A stretch of DNA of 47,705 bases from JAVKBW01 sp964352715 (GCA_964352715.1 CAYGSU010000027.1:1-47705); one strand, 5' to 3'. Numbered from the stretch's first letter, positions 8,436 through 16,952 are shown. Translations and numbers: made by a program. Notes: generated from the letters alone by a model not told the origin.

Positions 8436-10517
8436 ATGAACAGCACGGTCGGTATCCTGAACCATCCCCTCGCCGAGGTGATGAAAAATCCGAATGCNNN
8501 NNNNNNNNNNNNNNNNNNNNNNNNNNNNNNNNNNNNNNNNNNNNNNNNNNNNNNNNNNNNNNNNNNNNNNNNNNNNNNNNNNNNNNNNNNNNNNNNNCTC
8601 GCGCCGAACAAGACGCTTGCCGCGCAGCTCTACGGCGAGATGAAAAGCTTCTTTCCCGATAACGCTGTCGAATATTTCGTGTCCTATTACGATTACTACC
8701 AGCCGGAAGCCTATGTGCCACGGTCGGACACTTACATCGAAAAGGAATCGTCGATCAACGAACAGATCGACCGTATGCGTCATGCCGCGACCCGATCGCT
8801 GCTGGAACGCGACGATGTGATACTGGTTGCGTCGGTGTCGTGTATCTACGGCATTGGCTCGGTTGAATCCTACAGCAAGATGGTGATTGAGCTTAAGGTC
8901 GGACAACGGATCGATCTGCGTGATCTGATGCGCAAGCTCAGCGATCTGCAATACAGGCGAAACGACAACAATTTCACGCGCGGCACTTTCCGGGTACGCG
9001 GCGATAACTTTGAAATGTTCCCGGCGCACCAGGAAGACCGGGCCTGGCGGATTTCGTTTTTCGGCGACGAGATCGAGGCAATCCATGAATTCGACCCGCT
9101 GACCGGTGAGAAGATCGCCGTGCTGGAAAGCGTGAAGGCCTATGCCAACAGTCACTATGTGACGCCACGCCCGACGCTGAATCAGGCATCCGAACTCATC
9201 AAGATCGAGCTGAAGCAGCGGCTGGCGGAATACGACAAGCACGGCAGGGTGCTGGAAGCCCAGCGGCTGGAACAGCGAACAACCTTCGATCTGGAGATGA
9301 TCGCCGCGACCGGTGCCTGCGCCGGCATCGAGAACTACTCGCGGTTTCTCACCGGGCGCGCGCCCGGCGAACCACCGCCGACCCTGTTCGAGTACTTGCC
9401 CGACCACGCTCTGCTGTTCATCGACGAAAGCCATGTGACCGTGCCGCAGATCGGCGGCATGTTCAGGGGTGACTATGCGCGCAAATCGACGCTGGCCGAA
9501 TACGGATTCCGCCTGCCATCCTGCGTCGACAACCGGCCGTTACGGTTCGAGGAATGGGATGCGATGCGGCCGCAGACCGTTTTCGTTTCGGCGACGCCCG
9601 GCCCGTGGGAAATGGAACGCACCGGCGGCGTCTTCGTTGAGCAGGTGGTCCGTCCGACCGGGTTGATCGATCCGGTCTGTCTGATCCGCCCGACTGAAAA
9701 CCAGGTTGACGACCTGCTGGACGAAAGCCGGAAATGTGCAGAACTGAACCAGCGGGTGCTTGTCACGACGCTGACCAAGCGGATGGCCGAGGATCTTACC
9801 GAATACATGACCGAGGCCGGTTTGCGGGTGCGCTACCTGCATTCGGATATCGATACGCTGGAGCGGATCGAAATCATCCGTGACCTTCGGCTTGGCGCGT
9901 TCGACATTCTGGTCGGCATCAACCTGCTGCGCGAAGGGCTGGATATTCCCGAATGCGCGCTGGTCGCTATTCTGGATGCCGACAAGGAAGGGTTCCTGCG
10001 GTCAAAAACCTCGCTGGTGCAGACCATCGGCCGGGCGGCGCGGAATATCGACGGGCGGGTCATTCTGTATGCCGACCGGATGACGGACTCTCTGGATTAC
10101 GCGATCAAGGAAACCGATCGTCGTCGTGAACGCCAACAGGCCTACAATGTGAAACACGGCATCACGCCGGAAAGTGTGCGGAAGGATATCTCGAACATCC
10201 TTCAAAGCGTCTACGAACAGGACCGGGTGACCGTGCATCTGGGCGAGGAAGGCGCAGCCAATCTGGTCGGGGTCGACCTGAAGACGTATATCCGCGACCT
10301 GGAAGCGAAAATGAAGGCGGCGGCGGCAGATCTGGAATTCGAAACCGCCGCGCGTTGTCGCGATGAAATCAAGCGGCTGGAAGCCTTCGACCTCGACATG
10401 CCGGCCTCCGCCGCGCCACTGAACCCCGATATTGCCGCCAGCCTGCTCAACGCACCGAAAGACGCGATCCCGAAAGGCCGAAAGGGCCGCGGCAAGTCGC
10501 GCGGCAAACGGCGCTAG
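8436..10517 (+). CDS. uvrB: UvrABC excision nuclease subunit B, N-terminal region lost in an assembly gap
   Basis: UvrB is the DNA helicase-like subunit that verifies damage and recruits UvrC. Visible after the gap: LAPNKTLAAQLYGE, the beta-hairpin region YFVSYYDYYQPEAY, the DESH box, TLTKRMAEDLTEY, the GRAARN helicase motif VI, and a C-terminal UVR domain (about the last 80-50 residues) that contacts UvrC. The Walker A motif (normally GVTGSGKT) falls in the 100-N gap. About 62 residues normally precede LAPNKT; only 20 codons plus the artificial gap are present. The 20 residues before the gap do not match a UvrB start that I know, so the start at 8436 is provisional. No ribosome binding site is clear there. 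uvrC is 1.7 kb downstream. Confidence 0.88.
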   Translation: MNSTVGILNHPLAEVMKNPNXXXXXXXXXXXXXXXXXXXXXXXXXXXXXXXXXXLAPNKTLAAQLYGEMKSFFPDNAVEYFVSYYDYYQPEAYVPRSDTYIEKESSINEQIDRMRHAATRSLLERDDVILVASVSCIYGIGSVESYSKMVIELKVGQRIDLRDLMRKLSDLQYRRNDNNFTRGTFRVRGDNFEMFPAHQEDRAWRISFFGDEIEAIHEFDPLTGEKIAVLESVKAYANSHYVTPRPTLNQASELIKIELKQRLAEYDKHGRVLEAQRLEQRTTFDLEMIAATGACAGIENYSRFLTGRAPGEPPPTLFEYLPDHALLFIDESHVTVPQIGGMFRGDYARKSTLAEYGFRLPSCVDNRPLRFEEWDAMRPQTVFVSATPGPWEMERTGGVFVEQVVRPTGLIDPVCLIRPTENQVDDLLDESRKCAELNQRVLVTTLTKRMAEDLTEYMTEAGLRVRYLHSDIDTLERIEIIRDLRLGAFDILVGINLLREGLDIPECALVAILDADKEGFLRSKTSLVQTIGRAARNIDGRVILYADRMTDSLDYAIKETDRRRERQQAYNVKHGITPESVRKDISNILQSVYEQDRVTVHLGEEGAANLVGVDLKTYIRDLEAKMKAAAADLEFETAARCRDEIKRLEAFDLDMPASAAPLNPDIAASLLNAPKDAIPKGRKGRGKSRGKRR
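8498..8597. other. Assembly gap of 100 N inside uvrB
   Basis: Exactly 100 undetermined bases, the usual placeholder for a gap of unknown size. By comparison with E. coli UvrB, roughly 130-190 real bases should be missing. That the frame stays open across it carries little weight. Confidence 0.98.
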
Positions 10518-10533
10518 GCAGGAAAGCGAACCG

Positions 10534-11310
10534 ATGCCTGTCGCCCTTGTTACCGGAGCCGCAAAACGGATCGGCCGTCATCTGGCCCTCGCCATGGCTG
10601 GCGAAGGGTATGATGTCGCGGTTCACTACGGCGGATCGAAAGAACAGGCGGAAGAGACGGTGGCGCTGATCAGCCGGCAGGGTAGGAAGGCCGCTGCCTT
10701 CCAGGCAGACCTTGCCGATGTCGCAGCGCTGGACGCCATGATGGCCGGCGTCATAGATACGCTTGGCCCGGTCGAGTGCCTGATCAACAGCGCTTCGGCT
10801 TTCGAATACGATACCCATGACGACTGGACGGTCGAACGGTTCGACTGGCTTCAGGCGGTCAACCTGCGGGCGCCGCTGTATCTGGCGCAGCGCATGATGC
10901 GCGATCTTCCTGACGACAGGACGGCGCTTGTGGTCAACCTGCTCGATCAGAAACTGTTCAATCTCAATCCCGATTTCTTTTCCTACACGATCAGCAAGAT
11001 GGGCCTGAAGGAAGCGACGCCGCTGATGGCGCAGGCGATGGCGCCGCGCTGCCGGGTCAATGGCATTGCGCCCGGCCTGACCCTGCGCAGCGGCGACCAG
11101 ACCGACAGCGAGTTCGCTGCGGTGCATGACAGTATGCCGCTGGGCCGCGGCACAAACCCGGATGACATTGCCGATGCTTTGCGCTATTTGCTGCACGCTG
11201 GCGCGGTGACGGGGGCGATTATTCCCGTCGATTGCGGCCAGCGACTGAAATCGATGGACCGGGACATCATGTTTGTGGAAACCGGCCCGAAGCCATCATC
11301 TGACGCGTAA
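10534..11310 (+). CDS. Short-chain dehydrogenase, FolM-like dihydromonapterin/dihydrofolate reductase candidate
   Basis: A 258-residue SDR enzyme. It has the NAD(P)-binding start VTGAAKRIGRHLA (residues about 5-17), INSASAF in place of the common NNAG, and the catalytic pair Tyr151 and Lys155 in YTISK. The Arg after Gly-Ala-Ala-Lys and the VNLLDQKLFNLNPDFFSY region resemble pteridine reductases and E. coli FolM. It is followed 10 bases later by folB, so a role in reducing dihydromonapterin or dihydrofolate is a reasonable inference. The start was set at the ATG at 10534, 16 bases after the uvrB stop, because the open frame upstream lies inside uvrB. A general SDR of another pathway cannot be excluded. 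Confidence 0.82.
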   Translation: MPVALVTGAAKRIGRHLALAMAGEGYDVAVHYGGSKEQAEETVALISRQGRKAAAFQADLADVAALDAMMAGVIDTLGPVECLINSASAFEYDTHDDWTVERFDWLQAVNLRAPLYLAQRMMRDLPDDRTALVVNLLDQKLFNLNPDFFSYTISKMGLKEATPLMAQAMAPRCRVNGIAPGLTLRSGDQTDSEFAAVHDSMPLGRGTNPDDIADALRYLLHAGAVTGAIIPVDCGQRLKSMDRDIMFVETGPKPSSDA

Positions 11311-11320
11311 GGGGGCCGTT

Positions 11321-11740
11321 GTGCCGGACGATCTCGATATGATTCACGACGCCGTATCACGGCGCATCTCGACGGACGGTGAATGCCGTCGGATATTTCT
11401 GCGCAATCTCGTCGTGAACGTGAATATCGGCATTCATCCGCATGAGATCGGCAAGACCCAGCGCGTCAACATTGATGTCGATCTGTACCTCGTGCCACCG
11501 AGCACCCCGCTGAATGACGATATCGACAATGTGCTCAACTACGATTTCGTAACCGAGGAAGTCGAGAATCTGACCGCCGACCGGCACATCAATCTTCAGG
11601 AAACCCTGGTGGAAGAACTGGTCGAAGCCTGTCTGCGACACCGGGTGGTCTGGGGCGTGCGCGTGGCGATCAGCAAGCTAGATGTTTACGAAAATTGTGG
11701 AGCAATCGGTTACGAGATTTTCCGGACCAGAACGGTCTAG
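11321..11740 (+). CDS. folB: Dihydroneopterin aldolase
   Basis: FolB cleaves 7,8-dihydroneopterin to 6-hydroxymethyl-7,8-dihydropterin in folate synthesis. The FolB fold begins at RIFLRNLVVNVNIGIHPHE and continues with QRVNIDVDL and NVLNYDFV. The late Lys and Tyr in ISKLDVYENCGAIGYEIF fit the family. I chose a GTG start at 11321 because AAGGGGG lies 8 bases upstream; this gives 139 residues with a short N-terminal extension. An ATG at 11339 would remove six more residues. The gene lies 10 bases after the SDR gene and is probably in its operon. A hairpin with a T-rich tail about 100 bases beyond the stop may end the transcript. Confidence 0.88.
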   Translation: MPDDLDMIHDAVSRRISTDGECRRIFLRNLVVNVNIGIHPHEIGKTQRVNIDVDLYLVPPSTPLNDDIDNVLNYDFVTEEVENLTADRHINLQETLVEELVEACLRHRVVWGVRVAISKLDVYENCGAIGYEIFRTRTV

Positions 11741-11843
11741 GTTGCCGCGATCCTATTGATTTATCAGTGCTCTTTCCGGCCGCTCGAATAAATTACCGGA
11801 AAGGATAGAAAACCGGTAAATTGCACTTGACTTGTGCACAGGG

Positions 11844-11873
11844 GCGGTTCCGCGACCGCTTGTTATTGTTTTG
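11844..11873 (+). terminator. Candidate terminator for the folB transcript
   Basis: GCGGT (11844-11848) pairs with ACCGC (11855-11859), followed by a T-rich stretch TTGTTATTGTTTTG. The stem is only 5-6 bp, so efficiency is uncertain. Confidence 0.45.
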
Positions 11874-12032
11874 AAACAATTTTGTAGCTTTCGTCATCCA
11901 ATCTTCATCTGCAATTAGAGACTTATTGTTTTATATCAATGGCTTGCCGTTGTTGCATAAAATTTAGGCAATGGGGTCTAATCCGCAGAATCGCAAGGCT
12001 GAAAGGTTTCTGTTACCAGTTCGCCCCCAGAC

Positions 12033-12054
12033 TTATCCACAGATTTGGTGGATA
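12033..12054 (+). promoter_or_regulatory. DnaA-box-like dyad upstream of uvrC
   Basis: TTATCCACA at 12033-12041 is a perfect consensus DnaA box. It is half of an inverted repeat TATCCAC (12034-12040) and GTGGATA (12048-12054) with a 7-base spacer. A single box could be chance. It lies about 190 bases before uvrC. Confidence 0.4.
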
Positions 12055-12238
12055 GACGGATGAAGCGAACACAAATCGTTGAAATTGCTCGCCAATCATC
12101 CGTCGCGGACTGACTGTCGGCGTCGGATGGCACGGCGGAGCTGCCGGAGAATCGGACGTACGAAACGGAATATGGCATTTGACCTGATGTACACCACTCG
12201 CCAGATTCCAGATCAAACATAAGAGTTCCGGGAACGCT

Positions 12239-14161
12239 ATGGAAACGACTGACACCGAAGCCGATCGTCCGACTGTCGGCGAAAGCGTCCGCAGCGGCGC
12301 CGAGACGATCGCCGGCTATCTGCCGACGCTCAGCCTCGGCCCGGGCGTCTACAGGATGCTGAACGCCGGGGGCGACATCCTGTATGTCGGCAAGGCCCGC
12401 AGCCTGCGCAAACGGGTGCAGTCCTACGCGCATCCGGCGCGCCAGCCGATCCGCATCCAGCGGATGGTCGCGGAAACCGCGTCGATGGAATTCGTTCATA
12501 CCCATACCGAGGTCGAAGCGCTGCTGCTTGAATCGAACATGATCAAGCAGCTTCGGCCGCGCTACAATGTGCTGCTGCGCGACGACAAGACCTTCCCGGA
12601 TATTCTGATCCGCGCTGACCATCCGTTTCCGCAGATCGTCAAGCACCGGGGCGCGCGCAAGGCTAAAGGCGACTATTTCGGGCCGTTCGCCTCGGCCGGC
12701 AGCGTCAACCGCACCATCACCGCCCTGCAGAAGACGTTCCTGCTGCGCAACTGCACGGATTCGGTTTTTGCGAACCGTACGCGCCCCTGCCTGCAATACC
12801 AGATCAAGCGCTGTTCCGCGCCCTGCGTCGAACGGATCGGCGAGGCTGATTATGCCGACACGGTCGAACAGGCCAAAGCCTTCCTGGCAGGCCGCAGCCG
12901 CGAAGTTCAGGAAAAGCTGGCGGGTGAAATGGAAAAGGCGTCCGAAGCGCTGGACTTCGAGCGCGCGGCATCCTTGCGTGACCGTATTCGCGCGATGACC
13001 CAGTTGCAGGCCCATCAGGATATCAATGTCGAGGGCGTCGACGATGCCGACGTGATGGCCATCCACCAGAAGGGCGGTCAGTCCTGTGTGCAGGTTTTCT
13101 TCTTTCGCGGTGGCCGCAACAACGGTAACCGGTCGTATTTTCCGAGCCATGACAGAACAACGGAGCCGGAGGAAATTCTGGCCGCTTTCATCGGTCAGTT
13201 CTACGACAACCGGCAACCGCCAAAGACGATCATGGTCAACATCAACCCGACGGAACGGGCCTTGCTTGAAGAAGCGATGACGGTGCGGGCGGAACGCAAG
13301 GTATCGATTGCCCGGCCGCAACGCGGTTCCAAGCGGCAATTGATGGAACAGGCGGAAAACAATGCGCGCGAGGCGCTGGGGAGGCGGCTCGCAGAAAGCG
13401 CCAGCCAGCGCCGGCTGCTGGACGGGCTGGCCGAGCGCCTGAAACTGGACACGGTGCTGGAACGCATCGAGGTCTACGACAACTCGCATATCGCCGGGCG
13501 CAACGCCGTCGGCGGCATGATCGTCGCCGGGCCGGAAGGCTTCATGAAAAGCGCCTACCGGAAATTCAACATCAAGACGCCCGCCCCGGCGGCGGAAGGT
13601 GCGCCGTCGGAAATTCGCGGCGGCGATGATTTCGCAATGATGCACGAGGTGCTGACCCGGCGCTTTACCCGCGCCCTGAAGGAAGACCCGGATCGCGACC
13701 AGGGGCAATGGCCCGATCTGGTGATCGTCGATGGCGGCAAGGGACAGCTTGGCATCGCTCAGGAGGTGTTCGACGAGCTCGGTATCGACGATGTCGCCCT
13801 GCTGGGGGTCGCCAAGGGGCCGGAACGCGAAGCCGGTCGCGAACGCCTGCATCTGCCCGGCAAGCCTGACTTCATGCTCGAACCGCGCGACCCTGTTCTG
13901 TACTTCCTGCAGCGCTTGCGCGACGAGGCACACCGCTTTGCCATCGGCGCACACCGGACCAAGCGCGCGAAAGCCGCCGGGTCGTCGCCGCTGGATGATG
14001 TGCCGGGCATCGGCGCGAAACGGAAGAAGGCGTTGTTGCTGCATTTCGGCTCGGCAAAGGCGGTCGCACGTGCCGGGCTGCAGGACCTGGAAGCCGTCGA
14101 CGGTGTTTCGGAAGCTGTGGCGCAGAAGATATACGATTTCTTTCATACCGAGGCGAACTAG
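12239..14161 (+). CDS. uvrC: UvrABC excision nuclease subunit C
   Basis: A 640-residue dual endonuclease that makes both incisions around a lesion bound by UvrB. The N-terminal GIY-YIG domain (about 30-110) contains GPGVYRM and ILYVGKARSLRKR. A UVR domain near 220-250 (EKASEALDFERAASLRDRI) binds UvrB. The RNase H-like nuclease domain (about 290-570) has the acidic residue in VYDNSHI (near 413) and VDGGKGQL. Two helix-hairpin-helix motifs close the protein (DDVPGIGAKRKKALL and AVDGVSEAVAQKI). The Cys cluster CLQYQIKRCSAPC is present. The ribosome binding site is weak. In many proteobacteria pgsA follows uvrC directly; here 3.9 kb of other genes intervene. Confidence 0.96.
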   Translation: METTDTEADRPTVGESVRSGAETIAGYLPTLSLGPGVYRMLNAGGDILYVGKARSLRKRVQSYAHPARQPIRIQRMVAETASMEFVHTHTEVEALLLESNMIKQLRPRYNVLLRDDKTFPDILIRADHPFPQIVKHRGARKAKGDYFGPFASAGSVNRTITALQKTFLLRNCTDSVFANRTRPCLQYQIKRCSAPCVERIGEADYADTVEQAKAFLAGRSREVQEKLAGEMEKASEALDFERAASLRDRIRAMTQLQAHQDINVEGVDDADVMAIHQKGGQSCVQVFFFRGGRNNGNRSYFPSHDRTTEPEEILAAFIGQFYDNRQPPKTIMVNINPTERALLEEAMTVRAERKVSIARPQRGSKRQLMEQAENNAREALGRRLAESASQRRLLDGLAERLKLDTVLERIEVYDNSHIAGRNAVGGMIVAGPEGFMKSAYRKFNIKTPAPAAEGAPSEIRGGDDFAMMHEVLTRRFTRALKEDPDRDQGQWPDLVIVDGGKGQLGIAQEVFDELGIDDVALLGVAKGPEREAGRERLHLPGKPDFMLEPRDPVLYFLQRLRDEAHRFAIGAHRTKRAKAAGSSPLDDVPGIGAKRKKALLLHFGSAKAVARAGLQDLEAVDGVSEAVAQKIYDFFHTEAN

Positions 14162-14260
14162 GCTTTTGACCGGTAGCACCGATCGACAAGGACTCGGGAC
14201 AGCAACCAGACTCGGGCGCTGAATTGTGTTACGGATCATGTCCGACCGAAAACAGGATTT

Positions 14261-15424
14261 TTGGACTGGCAGATCCGCCCTTTACGCTGCCTTAATTTTA
14301 TCGTCTTTTCCGGCTATACTTTCCCTGCCCACAAAAACAGGACTCTGATCATTTCTATTATTCCGCAGCATGACGCCAAGGCGTCCGCTCACGCCCTTTC
14401 GAAAACCGACCAAGAGACGCCACGTGACTACGACCCAACCTGGTTGACTCTGGCCCGACGGCATGCGCGGCCGGGCGCCTGGCGCAGCGCGTCTCAATTG
14501 TTGGTCACCGTGGTGTTGCTGGTGGGACTGTGGATAGCCATGCTGCTTGTCGTCGACGAAGCCTATTGGGCGACGCTGCTGCTGGCTGTGCCTGTCGCCG
14601 GGCTTACGGTGCGGCTCTTCATCATTCAGCACGATTGCGGGCACCGTTCGTATTTCAAGTCCCGCCGGCTGAATGATCTGGTCGGAACGCTGATCGGGAT
14701 TGTGACCCTGACGCCACATGAATACTGGCGCAGGACCCACAATATTCATCACGCCACGAACGGCAATCTGGAGAAACGCGGCATTGGCGATATCAGCGTC
14801 CTCACTGTCGCTGAATATACCGCGCTGCCGGGCTGGAAACGTCTGGCCTACCGCCTGTATCGCATGCCTTTGGTCATGATGGGAATCGGGCCGATCTACC
14901 TGTTTTGCCTCAAATACCGGTTTCCGCTGGATCTGGTTCGACGGCGCCCCACATTGCTGATCGGCATCATGGGCACCAATCTTGGCATAGCCGGCTCACT
15001 GGTCGCGCTAGGGTTGAGTTTTGGCTTTGTCGATGTGCTGATGGTGCAGCTGCCTGTTGTCGTGCTGTCTTCGACCGCCGGTGTCTGGCTGTTTTATGTT
15101 CAGCACCAGTTCGAACACACATACTGGCGCAACGAAAACGAATGGAGCCACAACGAAGCCGCCGTGATGGCCAGCAGCTACTACGATCTGCCGCAACCGC
15201 TGCGCTGGTTTTCAGGCGATATCGGAATCCATCATATTCATCACCTGTCTGCGCGAATTCCGAACTATCGCCTTGGCGCCTGTCTGGCCGATATTCCCGA
15301 CCTCCAGACCCACAACCGCATCGGACTGCGTGACAGTCTTGCCTGTCTCCGCCTCGCGCTCTGGGACGAAGATCAGCAACGCCTGATTTCGTTCAAGACC
15401 CTGCGCCGGGCGCGCGTGACCTGA
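14261..15424 (+). CDS. Membrane fatty acid desaturase
   Basis: A membrane di-iron desaturase that introduces a double bond into acyl chains. The three histidine boxes are intact: HDCGH (124-128), HNIHH (160-164) and HHIHH (324-328). Hydrophobic segments lie around 78-125, 205-265 and elsewhere, as in the DesA/omega-6 type. Position specificity cannot be read from sequence. The start is uncertain: no in-frame ATG precedes the conserved part. TTG at 14261 has AGGA only 3 bases upstream, and the first 50 residues look unlike the family. Family similarity becomes clear from about YDPTWLTLARRHARPG. The NYN-domain gene follows after 14 bases, suggesting one transcript. Confidence 0.87.
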   Translation: MDWQIRPLRCLNFIVFSGYTFPAHKNRTLIISIIPQHDAKASAHALSKTDQETPRDYDPTWLTLARRHARPGAWRSASQLLVTVVLLVGLWIAMLLVVDEAYWATLLLAVPVAGLTVRLFIIQHDCGHRSYFKSRRLNDLVGTLIGIVTLTPHEYWRRTHNIHHATNGNLEKRGIGDISVLTVAEYTALPGWKRLAYRLYRMPLVMMGIGPIYLFCLKYRFPLDLVRRRPTLLIGIMGTNLGIAGSLVALGLSFGFVDVLMVQLPVVVLSSTAGVWLFYVQHQFEHTYWRNENEWSHNEAAVMASSYYDLPQPLRWFSGDIGIHHIHHLSARIPNYRLGACLADIPDLQTHNRIGLRDSLACLRLALWDEDQQRLISFKTLRRARVT

Positions 15425-15438
15425 CCTTTGGAGTAATC

Positions 15439-16266
15439 ATGAACAATAAAAACGCCATCCATAACATGGCCCTGTATTGCGACTTCGAAAACGTCGCCCT
15501 GGGGGTTCGCGATGCACAATACGCGGCCTTCGATATCCAGAAAGTGCTGGAACGGCTGCTGCTCAAGGGCAGTATCGTGGTCAAGAAAGCGTATTGCGAC
15601 TGGGCACGCTACAAGGATTTCAAAGCCCCGATGCACGAGGCCGCCTTCGAGCTGATCGATATTCCGCATGTTCGGATGTCAGGCAAGAATTCCGCCGATA
15701 TCCGCATGGTCGTCGATGCGCTGGATCTTTGCTACACCAAGGAACATGTCGACACGTTCGTCATCATCAGCGGCGATTCCGATTTTTCCCCGCTGGTCAG
15801 CAAGCTGCGGGAAAACAACAAGCTGGTGATCGGTGTTGGCGTCAAGAATTCGACATCCGAATTGCTGACGCAGAACTGCGATGAATTTATCTATTACGAC
15901 GATCTGGTTCGCGATTCGGAAAGTACGACAAAATCCAAACCCAAGCGGCAGACCGCCAAACCCAAGGCCAAGGCCGACTCAGACTCCGGCGACGGCGACA
16001 TTGAGTTGCGGCGGGTCGAAGGTCTGGACCTTGTGATGGAGACGGCCGAAGCGCTTTTTCGGGAACGCGACGAGGGAGACACAATTTGGGCGTCCATGCT
16101 CAAGCAGGCTATGAAGCGTCGCAAGCCAGGCTTCAATGAAACGTATCACGGGTTTAAAACCTTCAAGCAAATGCTGGAAGAAGCCGAGAAGCGCGGGCTT
16201 CTGGAACTGGATAGTGGCGGCAATACCGGCGGTAACACCATTATTAACCTGGTGAACGACGAATAG
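15439..16266 (+). CDS. NYN (PIN-like) and OST-HTH/LOTUS domain protein, LabA-like
   Basis: A 275-residue protein. The N-terminal NYN domain (about 8-150) is a PIN-like nuclease fold with acidic residues in CDFEN (14-18), SADIRMVVDALD and ISGDSDF. A charged Lys/Pro/Asp linker of about 30 residues follows. The C-terminal part (about 195-265, WASMLKQAMKRRKPGF and FKTFKQMLEEAEKRGLLEL) resembles an OST-HTH/LOTUS domain that binds RNA. The combination suggests an RNA-cleaving or RNA-binding regulator. The name LabA-like comes from the cyanobacterial clock protein and does not imply a clock role. It is 14 bases downstream of the desaturase and converges on the hydrolase gene with 5 bases between. 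Confidence 0.88.
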   Translation: MNNKNAIHNMALYCDFENVALGVRDAQYAAFDIQKVLERLLLKGSIVVKKAYCDWARYKDFKAPMHEAAFELIDIPHVRMSGKNSADIRMVVDALDLCYTKEHVDTFVIISGDSDFSPLVSKLRENNKLVIGVGVKNSTSELLTQNCDEFIYYDDLVRDSESTTKSKPKRQTAKPKAKADSDSGDGDIELRRVEGLDLVMETAEALFRERDEGDTIWASMLKQAMKRRKPGFNETYHGFKTFKQMLEEAEKRGLLELDSGGNTGGNTIINLVNDE

Positions 16267-16271
16267 AGACG

Positions 16272-16925
16272 TCAGCAGGGGCTTTGCCCTCTCATATCGG
16301 TGGCTTCAGTCGCATCTGCAGCGTCGCAGACCCAACCGAACAGATGGCCTTCCCCCTCAATGAGGCGCAAGGCGGCGTCGTGCAGATCCGGTTCGCTCGC
16401 CGCGCAGCAATCGGCGACGGTCAGGCACCAGTAGCCAAGATCGACAGCGTCTCGCAGGGTTGAATGGACGCAGCACTGGGTGGTTACCCCGCACAGGATC
16501 AGATGGTCGATACCGGCTGCCGAGAATTGTTCATGCAGACCTGTATCGTGGAAGGCGCTGAAGCCGGCCTTGTCGATGACTGTTTCACCGGCAAGCGGCG
16601 TCAGGGCGTCGAGAAAGTCGTGACCCGGTTCGCCGCGGATCAGAAACCGCCCGAGCGGTCCATCGCGTCCGACATAGTCCAGCGACCGGCGGTAGGCCGA
16701 TACGTCGCTCATGTCGGGAAGATATCCTTCGCGTGTATGGATCACAGTGCAGCCGTTGTCGCGGGCCCAGGCGGTCAGTGACGCGACACGCGGTACGATA
16801 TCCAGCATCGCACTGCCGTCACCGGTGAAAAAATCCTTCTGCATGTCGATCACAACCAGCGCGGTTGTCGCCGGATTTATTGCGAAAGCACGACCACTTC
16901 GGCAGGAGATTGTCAATTCAGGCAT
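16272..16925 (-). CDS. Isochorismatase-family cysteine hydrolase
   Basis: A 217-residue alpha/beta hydrolase of the isochorismatase-like superfamily, which includes amidases acting on small nitrogen compounds. The catalytic triad is Asp27 in VVIDMQKDF, Lys119 in VIDKAGFSAF and Cys152 in GVTTQCCV. The presence of Cys argues for an amidohydrolase such as those for biuret, ureidoacrylate or nicotinamide, rather than a true isochorismatase, which lacks it. The substrate cannot be told from sequence, and no neighbouring nitrogen-catabolism gene helps. It lies 77 bases downstream of hsp20 on the same strand, with a strong hairpin between. Confidence 0.88.
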   Translation of the reverse strand: MPELTISCRSGRAFAINPATTALVVIDMQKDFFTGDGSAMLDIVPRVASLTAWARDNGCTVIHTREGYLPDMSDVSAYRRSLDYVGRDGPLGRFLIRGEPGHDFLDALTPLAGETVIDKAGFSAFHDTGLHEQFSAAGIDHLILCGVTTQCCVHSTLRDAVDLGYWCLTVADCCAASEPDLHDAALRLIEGEGHLFGWVCDAADATEATDMRGQSPC

Positions 16926-16952
16926 GGGCTGGAGTCACCGTTGCTGGATGGG

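Larger units (their letters stand above)
11741..12238. other. 498-base AT-rich intergenic region before uvrC
   Basis: No credible gene. The left half is much richer in A and T than the surroundings. It contains a dyad TTACCGG (11793-11799) and CCGGTAA (11813-11819), a small dyad TGCAC/GTGCA (11822-11838), a terminator-like hairpin at 11844-11859 with a T-rich tail, and a DnaA-box-like sequence at 12033-12041. The uvrC promoter should be in the right part, but I cannot place it. Confidence 0.55.

Noticed and set aside
11978..14239. Open frame of 753 codons antisense to uvrC
   Set aside because: It mirrors uvrC codon positions, as happens in GC-rich DNA, has no family features, and uvrC is unmistakable on the other strand.
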